DNA of 64,000 nucleotides, taken from assembly GCF_042652345.1 (NCBI RefSeq), contig NZ_JBHSJJ010000004.1, positions 496,001-560,000 of the forward strand, in the 5' to 3' direction. Origin of the DNA: Negadavirga shengliensis (GTDB taxonomy: Bacteria; Bacteroidota; Bacteroidia; Cytophagales; Cyclobacteriaceae). A model generated the notes under the pieces. The model made no database searches and was not told the DNA's origin. It saw only the letters and a program-made list of their open reading frames with translations. Both the position numbers and the translations under genes were made by a program. This document shows positions 8,304 to 17,300 of the stretch, one piece after another. The stretch's first letter is position 1; each line of letters starts with the position of its first letter.

Positions 8304-9119
8304 ATGGAATTACAGCATATCATAGAAAAAGCCTGGGACAATAGGGCGCTGTTGAATGAAAAAGATGTACAAATAGCCATTAAAACCGTAATTGCCGATT
8401 TGGATAATGGTTCGTTAAGGGTAGCGGAACCTTCCCAAGACGGCTCCTGGAAAGTAAATGATTGGGTTAAAAAAGCTGTAATTCTCTATTTCCCCATTCA
8501 AAAGATGAGAACGGTTGAAGTCGGACCCTTTGAGTTTCATGATAAGATGGCGCTGAAAACCAATTATGCCAAACAGGGAGTAAGAGTGGTGCCGCATGCG
8601 GTTGCCAGATATGGCGCATTTCTTGCTAATGGTGTTGTGATGATGCCTTCTTATGTGAATATAGGTGCTTATGTCGATAGCGGCACGATGGTGGATACAT
8701 GGGCCACGGTAGGTTCTTGTGCGCAGATCGGTAAAGACGTTCACTTAAGTGGAGGAGTGGGAATCGGAGGGGTTTTGGAACCAATTCAAGCCGCGCCTGT
8801 TATTATAGAGGACGGAGCTTTTGTCGGATCCAGAGCTATCATTGTGGAAGGCGTCCGGATAGGCAAGGAAGCGGTAATAGGAGCCGGTGTCACCCTCACT
8901 GCCAGTTCTAAAATCATTGATGTGACTTCAGATGAAGCTAAGGAATATAGAGGATATGTTCCTGAGAGATCGGTAGTTATACCCGGTTCCATCACCAAAA
9001 GCTTTAAAGCTGGTGATTACCAAGTACCCTGCGCCTTGATTATAGGTCAGCGAAAAGCTTCGACGGACCTCAAGACCTCTCTTAATGAGGCACTGAGGGA
9101 AAACAACGTGGCAGTTTAA
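8304..9119 (+). CDS. dapD: 2,3,4,5-tetrahydropyridine-2,6-dicarboxylate N-succinyltransferase
   Basis: Transfers succinyl from succinyl-CoA to tetrahydrodipicolinate in the succinylase branch of lysine and meso-diaminopimelate synthesis. The 271-residue length is standard. After an N-terminal helical domain, the left-handed beta-helix made of hexapeptide repeats runs from about residue 100 to 230 (NIGAYVDSGTMVDTWATVG, GGVGIGGVLEP). The C-terminal segment KSFKAGDYQVPCALIIG closes the trimeric fold. A TPR lipoprotein gene follows 13 bp downstream. Confidence 0.96.
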   Translation: MELQHIIEKAWDNRALLNEKDVQIAIKTVIADLDNGSLRVAEPSQDGSWKVNDWVKKAVILYFPIQKMRTVEVGPFEFHDKMALKTNYAKQGVRVVPHAVARYGAFLANGVVMMPSYVNIGAYVDSGTMVDTWATVGSCAQIGKDVHLSGGVGIGGVLEPIQAAPVIIEDGAFVGSRAIIVEGVRIGKEAVIGAGVTLTASSKIIDVTSDEAKEYRGYVPERSVVIPGSITKSFKAGDYQVPCALIIGQRKASTDLKTSLNEALRENNVAV

Positions 9120-9132
9120 TTAAACATAATTT

Positions 9133-9735
9133 ATGAATTTATCAAAAAATATTCTTGTATGGATAGGCATTTTTGGATTTTTGATTTCCTGCGGAGAGAG
9201 CAAATCTTCTCAGGGAGATGTATATTTCAACAATGAACAATATGAGGAGGCCATCCAGTCCTATGAAAAATTCCTGCAAAGCAGGCCCAAAGACATAAAG
9301 GTGCTGTACAACAAAGGCAGAGCCCATGAGGAACTTGGAAATTTTGAAGAAGCGGAAGAAAGCTTCAAAAAGGCACTTGAACTTGATAAAAAAAATGTCC
9401 AGATCCTTTTAAGCCTCTCCAACCTGTACCATAAAATGAAAAAACCGGAAAGTGCGCTGATGTATGCGGATAATGCGGTGGAGATTTCTGGCGCACCGGC
9501 CATGGCCTATTTCCTCAAAGGCCGTTCGTTGCACCAGCTCGGCAATGCCGACGAAGCCATGAGAGAATACAATGCGGCTATCAAAATGAATCCGAATTAT
9601 GGACAGGCTTACTATTACAGGGGAATGCTGAAGGTGGCTACGGACAAAACAAACCAGGCCTGTGATGATTTCAGAAAGGCCCTCAATAATAAATTTGAAA
9701 TGGCGCAGGAAAGTTTGAACAATTATTGCCAATAA
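9133..9735 (+). CDS. TPR-repeat lipoprotein
   Basis: A 200-residue lipoprotein. The N-terminal signal ends in the lipobox LISC, with Cys as the predicted lipid-modified residue, followed by a Ser-rich linker. Residues about 30-195 contain four to five tetratricopeptide repeats (for example GDVYFNNEQYEEAIQSYEKF and AMAYFLKGRSLHQLGNADEA). Such proteins scaffold complexes on the periplasmic face of the inner or outer membrane; no specific partner can be named. It follows dapD closely and ends before a convergent hairpin at 9743-9774. Confidence 0.88.
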   Translation: MNLSKNILVWIGIFGFLISCGESKSSQGDVYFNNEQYEEAIQSYEKFLQSRPKDIKVLYNKGRAHEELGNFEEAEESFKKALELDKKNVQILLSLSNLYHKMKKPESALMYADNAVEISGAPAMAYFLKGRSLHQLGNADEAMREYNAAIKMNPNYGQAYYYRGMLKVATDKTNQACDDFRKALNNKFEMAQESLNNYCQ

Positions 9736-9742
9736 AATAAAA

Positions 9743-9774
9743 GGGCTGTCTGCGGTTGTTACTTCAGGCAGTCC
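9743..9774. terminator. Hairpin between convergent genes
   Basis: Stem of ten pairs (9743-9752 with 9765-9774, two G-U pairs when read on the plus strand) around a 12-base loop. It sits between the TPR lipoprotein and the convergent zinc-motif gene. No clear T-run follows, so termination strength is uncertain. Confidence 0.5.
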
Positions 9775-9783
9775 TAATTATTT

Positions 9784-10533
9784 TCAATGCCGGTGAAAAG
9801 GATTTTTAAAACCTGTCCTGAATGACAGGGGGCCGTTTTCCTGATGATCACAGATTTTTTCGGAAGGGATTAAGCCTTTTGCTTGGCAGACCCTGCAGTC
9901 ATCAAATTCGATAAGCTTTCCCTCACATTTTGAACAGGGGAGTCTTCCTTCTCCAGAGCACCGCTCACACTCAAAATATTCCACGATATTGAAAACGTTT
10001 TTCTTTGTGACCAACCCCTTTCCAACACACCTGCTGCATCCTATGACACCTTGACCTTTGCAAAGACTGCATGCCTGTTCTATCTGTTTTTTACCATCAC
10101 AGGTGGTACACGTGGTATATCGATAACCTCTGTTGTCGCAATAATTGCAGGCCCTTATTTCATTTAGGTGAACTTCCAATTTTTTCTCCAGCTCTTTTGC
10201 CTGTTCATAATGCTCTCCGTTATATCCGTTGAGATCGAGGTATTTCTTTATAAAATTGGCGCTGTTGTCATACTGTCCCAAATGATAAAGTGTGGCGGCA
10301 AAATGATAGGGCATTTCCGGGGGGATCGCTGTATTGCTGTTGATGATTTCCCTAAAGTGGCGGTTGGCCTTCTCATAATCCCCCTGTTCCATAGCCGTAA
10401 GGGCATTGTTCATCATCCTGCTGGTTCCTCCAAGGCTGGGCCTTGCCTGACACCAGGCGGCTGTATGCTGCAGACAAAATAGAAGAGCGACCAAAATGCC
10501 TACATGAATATTTTTACTTAAACCAACTGTCAT
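9784..10533 (-). CDS. Exported protein with DnaJ-type CxxC zinc motifs
   Basis: A 249-residue protein. A signal peptide (about 1-27) is followed by two helical TPR-like segments (40-110), then a Cys-rich region with seven CxxC pairs (CNYC, CTTC, CSLC, CSRC, CERC, CSKC, CRVC), several in the CxxCxGxG form of DnaJ zinc fingers. DnaJ zinc fingers normally bind unfolded protein in the cytosol; here there is no J domain and the protein appears to be exported. Three zinc sites are plausible, with one pair left over. The start overlaps the end of the nuclease gene by 20 bp, so the two are co-transcribed. The function is not known. Confidence 0.75.
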   Translation of the reverse strand: MTVGLSKNIHVGILVALLFCLQHTAAWCQARPSLGGTSRMMNNALTAMEQGDYEKANRHFREIINSNTAIPPEMPYHFAATLYHLGQYDNSANFIKKYLDLNGYNGEHYEQAKELEKKLEVHLNEIRACNYCDNRGYRYTTCTTCDGKKQIEQACSLCKGQGVIGCSRCVGKGLVTKKNVFNIVEYFECERCSGEGRLPCSKCEGKLIEFDDCRVCQAKGLIPSEKICDHQENGPLSFRTGFKNPFHRH

Positions 10534-11494
10534 AGTCCGTACTGCTTTCTAACCTGTTTTCGAGACTGTCGGGTAGCATAGGAAAAAAGTCTATCCCCGA
10601 AAATCGCTCTAAACTATCTACTGTTATTGCATATTCCAATAAAGGAGCATTTGATTTTTCATTTTTTAACAAAAAAGCTATCATTTTGTACTCAGGTGGA
10701 TGGATATCTAATATTACCTTATAGAAATAATCCGGTACCCTTACCTTATTTTGGCCAATATGCGGTGCGTGCGCCTCTATAATTGGCCCGGTAACCACCA
10801 CGAGAGATCCATGCTCTTTGGCCCAAGACCGGATTTGTTCTTCAAGTTTTTTCCAAACCCCCCTGTTAAATGAAGGGTTTTGCGGAGAGATATTGCTCAT
10901 GTAAAAACTGCTTTCCATTGCCTCACTTGAATATACAAAATCCCCCGCAGGAGCCAAATGACCCCGGTCAAAACCGGAATGCAGGTAGTCGTTGGGATGC
11001 GCAGAACCCGCGATGATGTTGGGGTCGGTTTTAAAATTATTATTCCTCCTCTTATGATTGCCTGACAGCATGCTTTTGTCCAGCCGGTGAGCTACCCACT
11101 GCGCCTGCTCCGACTCTTCGTCGTACAACAGCATAAAGCACCGGTGGTCTATCAACTGGGCACCTTCGGTTGACACGGACAAAATGGTGGGGACAATAAA
11201 ATCTTTGAGTTGGGTAAGGGAATCCATCCAGTAAAGGAACGGATCGTCCGTTTTTTGGGCAGGTAAACCAGGGGCATTTTCAGTAAAAGGGGTATTGGCT
11301 ACAGCATTATCTCCTGTGGAGAAAGCAAGGTGAGCTGAATGAAGGGTCGTTTCGGTGTTCAGGTATTTTTGCAACTCTTTGACACTGTATACAGCCAACA
11401 GAGGAATGAGAAGCACCAAACCTATAAAGATGAAAAATGATATTTTTTTACCTTTTTTAACTTTTATTTTCTTATTTTGCCGTTTAGTAGGCAT
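10514..11494 (-). CDS. Membrane-anchored DNA/RNA non-specific endonuclease
   Basis: A 326-residue protein of the beta-beta-alpha-metal NUC family (Serratia nuclease/EndoG type). A basic N-terminus (KRQNKKIKVKKGKK) and one transmembrane helix (about 19-38) anchor it, with the catalytic domain outside the cytoplasm. The hallmark DRGHLAPAGDF supplies the general-base His, and NRGVWKKLEEQ supplies the metal-binding Asn. EndoG-like nucleases degrade DNA and RNA for nutrients or defence. It overlaps the zinc-motif gene by 20 bp and is divergent from the flavoprotein gene. No immunity gene is obvious, which fits an enzyme kept away from the cell's own DNA. Confidence 0.88.
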   Translation of the reverse strand: MPTKRQNKKIKVKKGKKISFFIFIGLVLLIPLLAVYSVKELQKYLNTETTLHSAHLAFSTGDNAVANTPFTENAPGLPAQKTDDPFLYWMDSLTQLKDFIVPTILSVSTEGAQLIDHRCFMLLYDEESEQAQWVAHRLDKSMLSGNHKRRNNNFKTDPNIIAGSAHPNDYLHSGFDRGHLAPAGDFVYSSEAMESSFYMSNISPQNPSFNRGVWKKLEEQIRSWAKEHGSLVVVTGPIIEAHAPHIGQNKVRVPDYFYKVILDIHPPEYKMIAFLLKNEKSNAPLLEYAITVDSLERFSGIDFFPMLPDSLENRLESSTDYDSWFK

Positions 11495-11563
11495 ATTTTT
11501 CTCTTAAAATGGATAATTTTGATTTTATTACTAAACGGTTAAAATACCATTTTGTAATTTTCT

Positions 11564-12775
11564 ATGAATAAAATCGGAGTCATTGGCGGTGGTGCTGCTG
11601 GATTCTTTGCTGCCATCCACGCTGCAGTCTCGGGCCATAAAGTTATTATATTCGAAAAAACCTCCAAAATACTTTCCAAAGTAAAGGTTTCCGGGGGTGG
11701 GAGATGTAATGTCACCAATGACTGTTATGAGATTTCAAATTTGATAAAGGGGTACCCGAGGGGTAACAAGTTTTTAAAAAAGTCGTTCCAGCATTTTAAT
11801 GTGAAAGATACGATCACTTGGTTCGAAGACAGGGGTGTCCAATTGAAAATTGAGCCGGACGGCAGGGTGTTTCCGGTGTCGGATAATTCTGCTTCAATTA
11901 TTGAAGTGCTGGTAAATGAAAGCCGGAAATACAAAGTGGAAATATTGAAACATCATTCCATTGATGCTGTTGTTTTTAGAAACCAGACCTTCGAATTGGA
12001 GGCCGGCCAAAAAAGTTACACGGTCGATAAACTGGTTGTATCCATGGGAGGCAGTCCAAAGCCTGAGGCTTATGATTTTATCCGTAAACTTGGCCATTCC
12101 GTCATTTCGCCCATTCCCTCCTTGTTTACCTTTAATTTACCTGATGAGCCGATAACCCAGCTTAAAGGAATTTCGCTGCCGGATAGTATGATCCGGCTTG
12201 AAGGCAGTAAACTCAGTTATTCGGGACCACTGTTGATCACCCATTGGGGAATCAGTGGACCTGCAGTGCTTAAGCTTTCGGCATTTGGTGCGGCTTTTTT
12301 GCATGACAAAGCCTATAAGGCTGTAGCCTTGATACGGTGGCGGCATGATTTTACGGAAGAAGGTCTTAGGCAAGACCTCTTTGCCTTTCGGGAGGGGCAT
12401 CCGAAAAAGAAAATTGCATCCAATCCAATGTTTAATCTTCCGGCACGTCTTTGGGGGTTTTTAGTTGGGCAATCGGGAATAGCCGCCTCTGCTTCCTGGC
12501 GTGACAGCAGTAAAAAAGAAGTCAATAAATTGGTTGAATATTTATTCAAGTATCCATTAAATATATGTGGAAAAACCACCTTTAAGGAAGAGTTTGTTAC
12601 AGCGGGTGGTGTTTGTTTAGAAGAAGTAAATCCCCATACTATGGAAAGCAGGATGGTGCCGGGCCTTTTTTTTGCAGGTGAAGTTCTGAACATGGACGGG
12701 ATAACCGGTGGTTACAATTTTCAGGCTGCCTGGACTACGGGGTACTTAGCAGGTATAAACGCATCAAATGACTAA
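11564..12775 (+). CDS. NAD(P)/FAD-dependent oxidoreductase, HI0933/BaiN family
   Basis: A 403-residue flavoprotein. The N-terminal dinucleotide-binding motif GVIGGGAAGFFAAIHAA binds FAD; KVSGGGRCNVTN is the family signature. The C-terminal GLFFAGEVLNMDGITGGYNFQAAWTTG completes the FAD site. Members are annotated as aminoacetone oxidase-like or BaiN-like, but the substrate of most is unknown. The next gene starts 2 bp after the stop, indicating one transcript with the Hpt-like gene. Confidence 0.9.
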   Translation: MNKIGVIGGGAAGFFAAIHAAVSGHKVIIFEKTSKILSKVKVSGGGRCNVTNDCYEISNLIKGYPRGNKFLKKSFQHFNVKDTITWFEDRGVQLKIEPDGRVFPVSDNSASIIEVLVNESRKYKVEILKHHSIDAVVFRNQTFELEAGQKSYTVDKLVVSMGGSPKPEAYDFIRKLGHSVISPIPSLFTFNLPDEPITQLKGISLPDSMIRLEGSKLSYSGPLLITHWGISGPAVLKLSAFGAAFLHDKAYKAVALIRWRHDFTEEGLRQDLFAFREGHPKKKIASNPMFNLPARLWGFLVGQSGIAASASWRDSSKKEVNKLVEYLFKYPLNICGKTTFKEEFVTAGGVCLEEVNPHTMESRMVPGLFFAGEVLNMDGITGGYNFQAAWTTGYLAGINASND

Positions 12776-12777
12776 CT

Positions 12778-13131
12778 ATGGAAAAAAAACACAAAAACAT
12801 AGATTTCCAAAAAGTGGAGGAAATTGTTGAAGGTGATTCGGACTTCCGAAAGCAGCTCCTCGAGGCGATCATTTTGGCGGCGCAGGAACTAAAAGAAAAA
12901 TACCTTAGGGGAATTGACGAGAAAGACGTGGAACGCATCAAACAAGCCAGGCACAAGATAAAACCTACTTTGGGGTTATTTGATTTGCAGAAGTTGCGTA
13001 TGGTGTTGGGGCGCGGGAAACAACTTTTTTCTGATAACGGTCTTAACCAGGAGCTGGACTGGCATAAACAGGAATTGGCTGAGGCCATTGATGATTTGAT
13101 GGATGAAGTAAGGGAGCAACTCAAAGAATGA
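12778..13131 (+). CDS. Hpt-domain-like histidine phosphotransfer protein
   Basis: A 117-residue all-helical protein with no signal peptide. The order of helices and the segment ARHKIKPTLGLFDLQKL resemble histidine-containing phosphotransfer (Hpt) domains, where a conserved HxLKG-type motif carries the phosphorylated His; here it would be His59. The Lys after the His (Lys62) is kept, while the usual Gly is Pro. Hpt proteins relay phosphate between receiver domains; two CheB-CheR kinases and one receiver protein are encoded nearby, but a link is inference. It lies 2 bp after the flavoprotein gene and 12 bp before the hydrolase gene. Confidence 0.6.
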   Translation: MEKKHKNIDFQKVEEIVEGDSDFRKQLLEAIILAAQELKEKYLRGIDEKDVERIKQARHKIKPTLGLFDLQKLRMVLGRGKQLFSDNGLNQELDWHKQELAEAIDDLMDEVREQLKE

Positions 13132-13143
13132 CCCATCTGTACA

Positions 13144-14115
13144 ATGCCGTTGATTTCCCATTCCACATACCCAGGTCCCCCAAAATACTACCTGAATAGC
13201 CACATTGAAACGGTCATACCCAGTCTGTTCAGGAAAATAGAAGGGATAAAATACCTTAGGGAGCGGATTCATACGCCGGATGGTGATTTTTTGGATTTGG
13301 ACTGGTCAAGAGTAGGAGGGGAAGCACTTATTCTGATTTCTCATGGCTTGGAAGGAAGCAGTAACCGCCACTATGCCAAAGGACTTGTAAAGCTTTTCAA
13401 CAGCAGGCAAATGGATGCGATGGTCTGGAATAACCGTTCTTGCAGTGGGGAAATAAATCTTCGTCCCATCCTGTATCACCATGGAGCTTCTGACGATCTT
13501 AAAACAGTGATCGAACATGTATTGAAAAACAATGATTATCAATCCGTGTTTTTGGCCGGGATCAGTATGGGAGGAGCCCAGACGTTGAAATATCTGGGCG
13601 AAGAAGCAGCGGATATCCCTGAGGCCATCAAAGGAGCAGCTGTGTATTCCACTCCCTGTAATTTGCCCTCTAGTGCCTCCACTTTGGGGTTAAAAATCAA
13701 CAGCTTTTATAAAAACAGGTTCCTGAAAAAACTTAAGAAAAAACTCATACTTAAGGCCGGGCAATATCCCGATTTAATTGATCTTGAGCGCCTGGGCCGG
13801 GTGCATGGATTTGAGGAGTTTGATACTTATTTCACGGCACCTTTACATGGTTTTAAGGATGCAGAAGATTTCTACAGGTCCGTCAGTGCAGACAACTGGA
13901 TGTCCCTAATTACAGTACCTACATTGATTATCAACGCCTTAAACGATCCGTTACTGGGAAAAGCCTGCTATCCTGTGCAGTTAGCAGAAAAACACAGACA
14001 TGTCTATTTGGAGATGCCAAAAAGGGGAGGGCACACAGGTTTTACGCTGGGTTCTGAATTTACCTGGGTAGAATACAGACTGTTTCAGTTTTGTGCCGGC
14101 CTATTAAATTTATAA
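13144..14115 (+). CDS. Alpha/beta hydrolase, YheT family
   Basis: A 323-residue hydrolase of the YheT/EMB8 family. The oxyanion-hole strand LILISHGLEGSSNRHYAKGL, the nucleophile elbow AGISMGGAQTLKYLG (Ser in GISMGG), the acid near NALNDPLL and the catalytic His in GGHTGF make a complete triad. No signal peptide is seen, so it is cytosolic. Substrates of this family are poorly known; short-chain esters are likely. It ends the three-gene run that starts at 11564. Confidence 0.9.
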   Translation: MPLISHSTYPGPPKYYLNSHIETVIPSLFRKIEGIKYLRERIHTPDGDFLDLDWSRVGGEALILISHGLEGSSNRHYAKGLVKLFNSRQMDAMVWNNRSCSGEINLRPILYHHGASDDLKTVIEHVLKNNDYQSVFLAGISMGGAQTLKYLGEEAADIPEAIKGAAVYSTPCNLPSSASTLGLKINSFYKNRFLKKLKKKLILKAGQYPDLIDLERLGRVHGFEEFDTYFTAPLHGFKDAEDFYRSVSADNWMSLITVPTLIINALNDPLLGKACYPVQLAEKHRHVYLEMPKRGGHTGFTLGSEFTWVEYRLFQFCAGLLNL

Positions 14116-14309
14116 TTCAAATCCATTTTTGGCATACTCCTTGTTAATCTCCCCAATGTGGGGTCAAAAACGGGATTTGACCAGGTTATTTATCGTCCGG
14201 TGTCAGTTCGACCTGTCTGATATTTTCTGAAATTGTTGTCAGTTTGTTTTTAGGGTATAAGGTTTTTAGGATAGGCGTAATGGGAGAGAAGTCTCTCTGA
14301 TAGGAAAAT

Positions 14310-17300
14310 ATGATTATAATAGCTATAGGTGCATCGGCGGGAGGTTTGGAACCATTGGAAATTTTTTTCAAAAATCTGAATCCAATTCCCAATGCCGCAT
14401 TTGTTATTATTCAACATCTGGCGCCTCATCACAAAAGCCTTATGGACCAACTGTTGAAAAAGCATACATTGCTTCCTATAGAAATCATAGAAGATGACAA
14501 GCCGATCAAAGAAGGGGTCCTTTATCTGAACCCGCCCAACAAAATCGTTCACTTAGGTAAAAACCTCCATTTTAAACTCGAAGACAAACCTGCAAAGGGG
14601 CTGAGTTTCCCGATAAGTTCTTTTTTTGAATCTGTTATAGCGCACGGCAACAACGATGTGATAGGAATCATTTTGTCCGGTACGGGCAGCGACGGCTCCG
14701 ACGGCATGAAAAGGATAAAAGAAGGGGGAGGTTTTACGATGGTTCAAAACCCCGATGAAGCTAAGTTTGACGGAATGCCAAAGAACGCGATTTATACCGG
14801 TGCGGTAGACATGATCCTACCCGTAAAAAAACTTGCCGCAAAAACAATCAAGCTTGTAAAAGGAATAGAAACAGTGCCTCACAAAAAGCACCATAAAAAG
14901 GAAGCTTTTTTTAACGAAATACTGACCGTCCTCCAACAACGGACCGGAATCGATTTCAAAACCTATAAAGAATCCACTGTACTGAGAAGGATTGAAAGAA
15001 GGATGTCGATTCTTGGAATAAGGTCCTTTTCTGAATATTGTGAGCATTTGATTAGATCTGCCGATGAGGCGAACCTTTTGTGCAATGACCTGTTCATAGG
15101 TGTCACCAGATTCTTTAGGGACGAAAAAGCTTTTGAAATTCTGCAAAAGGAAGTCATACCAAAAATCTGTGAGAAAGAAAACCCAACAGAACCTATTAGG
15201 ATATGGGTTCCCGCTTGTTCGACGGGAGAAGAGGTGTATTCCATAGCTATTCTGGTGCACGAATATCTCATGGAAAAAAAGATCGCTAATCCCGTTGTGA
15301 TTTTTGGAACAGACATTGATCGGAAAGCGGTCAAAATAGCTGGGATGGGGATTTATAATGCAGGCATATTAAAAGAACTGGATTCAGAGAAATTAAAGAA
15401 GTTTTTTGTCAGCCTTCCGGACGGAAAATTGAGAATCAGCAAAAAAATCAGGGAGTCCATCGTATTTTCAGTGCACAATGTATTGGATGATCCTCCCTTC
15501 AGTAAAATCGATTTGATAAGTTGCAGGAACTTTTTGATTTATCTTAAAAGCGAAATTCAACAAAAAATATATACGTATTTTCGATATAGTCTAAAGCATG
15601 GTGGTTTTCTGTTCTTAGGTAATAGCGAGAGCCTGGGAAATATGCAAGAAAATTTTATAGAAGTGGACAGAAAGTGGAAGGTGTTTTTAAACAAACAAAG
15701 CACTCCTCTCCCGGAAGTCCCGGCGATTAAAAGAAATAGCAAACGAATCAGCAATCGATTACCAACAATGGAAAATATGAATCAGGTTGTTCAAATCCAG
15801 AAAAAGAAAATTTCCAAAGAAAAACTCAATTCTACTTTGATTCAAAAGTATGTACCGGACTCTGTAATTTGTGATCAGAAATTCAGCATCCTGCATACGG
15901 TGGGGCCTGTACTGGAACTCTTCAATTTTCCCCCGGGCGAATTTACCTATAATCTACTGGATATTGTTCCCGATAACCTTCGGTATACGCTGGATGTAAG
16001 TTCCAACAAAGTGCTGCAACATGCAGGTCATATCAAGATCCCGGGTGTCAAATTTGAATCCAAAGATGAAGGAGAGCTATATACACTTAAGCTACGTCCG
16101 TTAAAACTACCCCATGATGATGAGTCTTTGCTCATGGTAGAAATAATTAAAAACAAAGAAGATAACGGAACAACAGCAAACGATTCCGATCAGATTGAAA
16201 TCAAGCGATTGGATTTGGATAAAGACACTATTTACAAAATACAGGAACTTGAAGAAGTGGTTAAGTCCACAAGGGAAGATCTGCAGAACACCATCGAAGA
16301 GCTGGAAGCCAGCAATGAAGAACTACAGTCCACCAATGAAGAACTTCAGAGCAGCAATGAAGAACTTGAATCGGTAAACGAAGAGTTGTACACGGTGAAT
16401 GCCGAATACCAGGAGAAAGTGGAAGAACTATCTTTATTGAATGATGATCTGAACAACCTTCTCAACAGTTCCGACATTGCCATCCTTTTCCTGGATGAGA
16501 ACTTATACATCCGAAGACACACCAAATCCATAAGGAAAATTCTAAACATAACCGATGGGGACATCGGAAGACCCATAACAGATTTCGCCACAACGATAAG
16601 CACGGAAGATATAATAAACAATATAAACGAGGTGCGTGAAAACCTTAGCAGTAAGGAGGTTGTCGTCAAAGGGGCGGGCGGTCATGTTTATATCTTAAAA
16701 ATAACGCCTTTCAGAACCTACAAAAATAAGATAAAGGGTATCGTGCTTTCTTTTTTTGATATTACAGAGATCAAATCCAATCAGAAACAGCTTGAGGAAC
16801 TCGAAGAAACGCTCTTAACGGCAAGAAAGAAAATCAGCGAACAGGAAGACCTCTTCAGGATGATAGCGTTGCATTCCAGTGATTTCATAAGTATTTTAGA
16901 CATGAACAACACCTATGAATATGTCTCACCAAGTTGTAAGGAACTCACCGGCTGCCTGGAAGAACAACTGATCAAAAAGGACTTTTTTGAACGGGTGCAT
17001 GAAGAAGACATGGAAAAATTACTGGATTATTTTGAACTGGCCAAAGCAAACAAAGCAAGCCACCCGATTCGATACAGATATAAAGATGTGAATCGTAACC
17101 ACAAATGGTTGGAATCAAACATAAAATGTATTACGGACAGCAATGGCAAGGCGATAAAGCTTTTGATCACCTCCCGTGATATCACTTCCACTGTAGCCTA
17201 TCAGGAGGAGCTTGATCTGCTCTCCAATATCGTCAGGGAAAGTGAAAACAGTGTGATTTTGACCGACACCGAAGGCAAAATAACCTGGGTAAATGAATCA

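Noticed and set aside
14116..14309. Terminator-like CCCC/GGGG hairpin near 14150
   Set aside because: Stem of only four GC pairs and no T-run; too weak to list.
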